A stretch of DNA of 45,571 nt from Aquimarina litoralis (lineage in GTDB: Bacteria > Bacteroidota > Bacteroidia > Flavobacteriales > Flavobacteriaceae): NCBI RefSeq assembly GCF_019295435.1, contig NZ_WEKL01000031.1, positions 10,313-55,883 of the forward strand, written 5' to 3'. Shown piece after piece: positions 44,640 through 45,571 of the stretch (position 1 is its first letter; every line of letters begins with the position of its first letter). Under the pieces are notes generated by a model. It saw only the letters and a list, made by a program, of their open reading frames with translations, was not told the DNA's origin and ran no database searches. Position numbers and translations under genes: made by a program.

Positions 44640-45014
44640 CTATAATCCCCTGACATACCAAGCCCAAACCATAAACAAAGGATGAATAATAATGAGTCGT
44701 ACCCATGCAACCCAACTAGGAACGCATAAACCATCGGGTACACAACTGCCAATTGTAATAAAATACGCATGAGAAGGTATAAAAATAATCAATAAAACAA
44801 TGATTAGATAAGCAGAAACTTTACGAGTATAGGCAAATAATAACCCAATACTAAGCAAAACTTCTGCCATACCGCTACTGTAATTGATAATTTCAGGATA
44901 TCCTAAATACTCAGGGATCAATGGTAGATAGAAATCAGGATACACAAAATGATTGATACCCGCAATGAAAAAGAAACCGGAGAGTAGATATAATAAAATG
45001 CGTTTTATATCCAT
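44640..45014 (-). CDS. DoxX family membrane protein
   Basis: 124 residues with four hydrophobic segments. Family features: MDIKRILLYLLSGFFFIAGI start with INHFVYPDFY, SSGMAEVLLSIGLL, and the C-terminal HPLFMVWAWYV. DoxX-like proteins are small inner-membrane subunits, often linked to thiol or oxidative-stress functions in other bacteria. Its start overlaps the end of the upstream membrane protein by 10 bases, so they are co-expressed. Confidence 0.82.
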   Translation of the reverse strand: MDIKRILLYLLSGFFFIAGINHFVYPDFYLPLIPEYLGYPEIINYSSGMAEVLLSIGLLFAYTRKVSAYLIIVLLIIFIPSHAYFITIGSCVPDGLCVPSWVAWVRLIIIHPLFMVWAWYVRGL

Positions 45015-45403
45015 TTAATTTTTTTCTGTTGGTGCGTTTTTCTGAGGATCAAAAAGAAAGGAATCCACCAAATAAAGTCATTCGTAATCAATGTGTAGAA
45101 AAATTCCAAAGGCACTTCTCCAGTAATATAATTAAACAGAAAACCTAGTGGTCCAAAGATTTTACCCAAAAATCCAACCATTACTATAGGCCAATGTGTA
45201 GTGGGATCTTGTGCTGCCCACCAATAGCCTAAACCATATACGCCTATCACCATGCCCATACCTTGCCAAATCATAGGATGTGTTGGGAGTTCCATACCGA
45301 CCAATTCAAAAAAATGATTGGGAAACAATACCACCCAAGCACCCCATAATAGGTTGTAAATCGCTGCAATTATCAACACTCTAGACATCTGTTCGTTACT
45401 CAT
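45005..45403 (-). CDS. Four-TM membrane protein, DoxX partner
   Basis: 132 residues with four hydrophobic segments (about 8-26, 42-62, 70-90, 106-122), a WWAAQDPTTHWP loop and a basic C-terminus (RKTHQQKKIKWI). Similar short proteins often accompany DoxX-like genes in flavobacteria, and some are annotated as alkyl hydroperoxide reductase-related without evidence. Coupled to the DoxX gene by an overlap of stop and start. Confidence 0.65.
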   Translation of the reverse strand: MSNEQMSRVLIIAAIYNLLWGAWVVLFPNHFFELVGMELPTHPMIWQGMGMVIGVYGLGYWWAAQDPTTHWPIVMVGFLGKIFGPLGFLFNYITGEVPLEFFYTLITNDFIWWIPFFLILRKTHQQKKIKWI

Positions 45404-45493
45404 ATGTAATCTTTATGAAATTATAAAAACAAGGTATATAAAATGCATTTCGTAACACATTAATCAAATGATAATTTTTCTATAAAGTATGGA

Positions 45494-45571
45494 GTAGTGA
45501 GAAGTGAGTAGTGAGAAGTGAGTAGTGAGTAGTGAGTAGTGAGTAGTGAGTAGTGAGTAGTGAGGAGTGAG
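45494..45571. repeat. Heptamer tandem repeat
   Basis: About 11 units of GTAGTGA with a few GAAGTGA and one GGAGTGA variant, running to the window edge. It lies in an intergenic region upstream of the membrane gene at 45403. Seven is not a multiple of three, and unit number could vary by slippage. Confidence 0.9.

Overview
The window looks like chromosomal DNA of a marine Flavobacteriaceae bacterium, possibly Aquimarina-like; the genus is a guess. The evidence is very AT-rich DNA, promoters with a TAnnTTTG -7 box, many lipoproteins with CSNDDD-type starts, a protease with a type IX secretion tail, a Bacteroidota-type T6SS tube protein (TssD), and LytS/LytTR and TPR-kinase regulators. No rRNA, tRNA, transposase or CRISPR array was seen.

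Layout. 1-8.4 kb is ordinary chromosome: the end of a dicarboxylate/amino-acid symporter, a PLP decarboxylase, lipoproteins, two related mini membrane proteins, a DCC-family protein, an SDR epimerase, gcvT and a DUF3052 protein. 8.7-11.3 kb holds a large subtilisin-like protease with a T9SS tail. 11.3-13.0 kb is repeat-rich around one SpoIIAA-like gene. 13.0-16.0 kb is an orphan T6SS module: TssD with an extra C-terminal domain, a GH19-type muramidase effector and an overlapping lipoprotein (candidate immunity). It is followed to 20.6 kb by five more exported or lipoprotein genes. 21-26.3 kb has an NlpC/P60-like secreted protein, a membrane protein, an EreA/ChaN-like secreted protein and a LytS/LytTR two-component pair. 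26.3-34 kb alternates dispersed repeats with little-known genes. Three copies of one terminator hairpin lie here, two joined to the same operator-promoter block; they bracket a lipoprotein plus coiled-coil/beta-barrel pair and a glycine-zipper protein. 34-41 kb is a compact minus-strand region: a six-gene operon (small Cys/His protein, helical protein, lipoprotein, HsdR-N-like nuclease, basic-adaptor-like protein, SNase-like nuclease), then a YegP protein and a LuxR-type regulator with a TPR histidine kinase. 41-45.5 kb holds a tiny lipoprotein, a structured intergenic region, membrane and outer-membrane proteins, a DoxX pair and a heptamer tandem repeat.

How it fits together. The clearest functional unit is the TssD-effector-immunity module, which suggests contact-dependent antagonism although the core T6SS genes lie elsewhere. 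The most unusual regulatory signal is a set of inverted repeats with a 4-base centre, each about 28-31 bp upstream of a -7 box. They occur before at least five transcription units, three of them around the TPR-kinase/response-regulator pair, so a local regulon is proposed. All functions are inferred from sequence reading only.
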